Positions 5,741-6,670 of a stretch of DNA of 6,670 nucleotides are shown here, piece after piece (the stretch's first letter is position 1; every line of letters begins with the position of its first letter). A model generated the notes under the pieces. That model saw only the letters and a program-made list of their open reading frames with translations. It did not search any database and had not been told where the DNA came from. The stretch spans positions 1 through 6,670 of the forward strand of contig CAMLLK010000054.1 of NCBI GenBank assembly GCA_946480885.1, in the 5' to 3' direction. This DNA comes from an uncultured Thermoproteales archaeon (lineage in GTDB: Archaea; Thermoproteota; Thermoprotei; Thermoproteales; Thermoproteaceae). Position numbers and translations under genes: made by a program.

Positions 5741-6436
5741 GTGACTACAATATTAGACTTCGCGTCGAGGAGATTTGTAGTAGGTCACAGAGGCTACCCG
5801 GCGAAAGAGTTAGAAAACACGCTCCCATCTATCGCCGCGGCGTTGGAAAGTGGTGTTGACGTGGTAGAAGTAGACGTACAGACTACTTTAGACAACGTAG
5901 TCGTCCTCAATCACGATGAGACACTCGAAAGGACTTTCGGCACTTCTATCAATGTCAGAAAGTCAACTTGGAGTCAGTTGAAAAAAGTTGAGAAAGGACG
6001 TTATAGATTGACAACTTTGAGAGAGGCTTTAGAATACGTAGCGGGGCGCGCCGGCGTGTTTATAGAGGTGAAAAACCCAGTGGATACTGAACTCGTGATA
6101 GAGACTGTGAGAGAGACAGGCGCAGAGAAATGGACGGCTGTGATAAGCTTCTTTGACGAAGTGGTGTCGAAAGTCCCTTGGTACAAAGGCTTGGTGTATT
6201 CAAAGCCACTGGGGAGAGTTATAGATGCGAAAAACTTAGGCTGCCACTTCGTACTCCCACACTTTAGACTAGCCACCAATAAAGCCGTCGCTCTAGCCCA
6301 TAGACTAGGGCTACGGCTAGTGGCGTGGACTATAAACGACGTCCCCACCGCCGTGTCTATGCTAGAGAGGGGGGTGGACGGCTTGGCTACAGACAGAGTA
6401 GAAGATATAAAAAAAGTTGTTGATAAATGGCGGTGA
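5741..6436 (+). CDS. Glycerophosphodiester phosphodiesterase (GDPD family)
   Basis: This 231-residue TIM-barrel enzyme would hydrolyse glycerophosphodiesters to a glycerol phosphate and an alcohol. All GDPD signatures are present: VVGHRGYP (residues 13-20) with catalytic His16 and Arg17, ELENT (23-27), the metal-binding VEVDVQ (42-47, Glu43 and Asp45), NHDETLERT (57-65) with catalytic His58, FIEVKNP (107-113), LVAWTIN (193-199) and the closing GVDGLATDR (211-219). Its length is normal for cytosolic UgpQ-type enzymes and there is no signal peptide. The GTG start fits a leaderless promoter. It is a single-gene unit, divergent from the 51-aa protein and E1 genes. The TGA stop is embedded in the C box of the sRNA that follows. 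Archaeal lipids use glycerol-1-phosphate, so the natural substrate is uncertain: lipid breakdown products or imported diesters are both possible. Confidence 0.92.
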   Translation: MTTILDFASRRFVVGHRGYPAKELENTLPSIAAALESGVDVVEVDVQTTLDNVVVLNHDETLERTFGTSINVRKSTWSQLKKVEKGRYRLTTLREALEYVAGRAGVFIEVKNPVDTELVIETVRETGAEKWTAVISFFDEVVSKVPWYKGLVYSKPLGRVIDAKNLGCHFVLPHFRLATNKAVALAHRLGLRLVAWTINDVPTAVSMLERGVDGLATDRVEDIKKVVDKWR

Positions 6437-6670
6437 TGTTTGGAGACCTCGCCTGAGATGTGAAGAATTTGCCGAGTGCTGAATTTTCTCAGTGTTTGTT
6501 AAAGCGTTGTGGCAACCCGCCTGACCCCCACCTCTATACAGCGCCACTACGTGGGATAGGTCGCCTAGCTCTACGTTCACGTCAGTACTGCCGACTAAAG
6601 GATTTTGACAAATCGATGTCAATAGAAGTTCGGCTTGCCGGTTTTCGTCACAGATCTGCACTCCGACCTC
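6365..6670 (-). other. Open minus-strand frame at the right edge; possible 3' end of a DHHA1-like gene
   Basis: From the right edge one minus-strand frame is open to TAG 6362-6364. The first part reads plausibly (EVGVQICDENRQAELLLTSI, then VNVELGDLSHVVALYRGGGQ and AGCHNALTN). It loosely recalls the C-terminal DHHA1 pattern of archaeal RecJ-like proteins, in which a glycine-rich GGGH segment follows a hydrophobic helix. Against this, the Ile codons are ATC/ATT rather than the ATA typical here, Cys and Gln are unusually common, and the tail runs antisense through the sRNA and 72 bases of the GDPD gene. It may be a decayed gene or noncoding DNA. I see no other gene, tRNA or repeat between 6483 and 6670. 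Confidence 0.2.
6433..6482 (+). ncRNA. C/D box sRNA (2'-O-methylation guide) overlapping the GDPD stop codon
   Basis: The boxes are in order with archaeal spacing. C box GTGATGT (6433-6439) and C' box GTGAAGA (6460-6466) each differ from RTGATGA at one base. D' box CTGA (6453-6456) and D box CTGA (6479-6482) are perfect. The D' guide is TTGGAGACCTCGC (6440-6452, 13 nt), the D'-C' spacer is GAT, and the D guide is ATTTGCCGAGTG (6467-6478, 12 nt). The C box contains the TGA stop of the GDPD gene. A T-run (6483-6486) follows the D box and could help end transcription. Both guide complements match 23S rRNA segments that I recall from memory, AGGTCTCCAA and CTCGGCAAAT. By the D+5 rule, methylation would fall on the G pairing with C6448 and the C pairing with G6474. 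The RNA would act with L7Ae, Nop5 and fibrillarin. No separate promoter is clear; it may be processed from the GDPD transcript. Confidence 0.85.

Noticed and set aside
6483..6670. Possible SRP RNA, RNase P RNA or tRNA at the right edge
   Set aside because: I found no GGAAGGGAGCA-like SRP loop, no conserved RNase P core and no tRNA T-arm (GGTTCGAATCC type) on either strand.
1..6670. CRISPR arrays, insertion sequences, integrase sites or other mobile elements
   Set aside because: I saw no regularly spaced direct repeats, no terminal inverted repeats and no transposase or integrase motifs.

Overview
The window looks like a hyperthermophilic crenarchaeon of the Thermoproteales, most likely Pyrobaculum or a close relative. 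The reasons are dense gene packing, GTG and TTG starts, Arg mostly AGA/AGG and Ile mostly ATA, TATA boxes centred 22-25 bases before start codons with no Shine-Dalgarno (leaderless transcripts), and a C/D box sRNA. The species call is inference; no rRNA marker gene is present.

Layout. The left edge (1-226) holds the 3' end of an unrecognised plus-strand gene. It runs convergently into a 63-residue two-helix membrane protein on the minus strand (173-364). A short divergent promoter region (365-424) then drives a plus-strand operon: a GH57 glycoside hydrolase with a DUF3536-like second half, an MFS transporter, and a fold-type II PLP enzyme closely resembling O-phosphoserine sulfhydrylase. The three genes are joined by 4-base start/stop overlaps (GTGA, TTGA). 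The operon converges with a minus-strand group read from right to left: a small membrane protein (51 aa), a ThiF/MoeB/HesA-type E1-like adenylyltransferase, and a winged-helix protein fused to what looks like half of a tetrapyrrole-methylase domain. A second divergent promoter region (5657-5740) starts a glycerophosphodiester phosphodiesterase gene on the plus strand. Its stop codon lies inside the C box of a C/D box sRNA (6433-6482). The last 188 bases hold no gene I can call firmly; one minus-strand frame stays open to the right edge and faintly resembles a DHHA1-type C-terminus.

How the genes may work together. The GH57 enzyme and MFS permease suggest alpha-glucan or sugar handling with export or uptake. 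The sulfhydrylase makes cysteine, and the E1 protein activates small sulfur-carrier or ubiquitin-like proteins for thiolation or cofactor synthesis. The central part therefore leans towards sulfur metabolism, but the two sets of genes are on opposite strands and a functional link is inference. The strongest non-protein signal is the sRNA. Both of its guides are complementary to 23S rRNA segments that I recall as lying a few tens of bases apart, so it probably directs 2'-O-methylation of two neighbouring sites.
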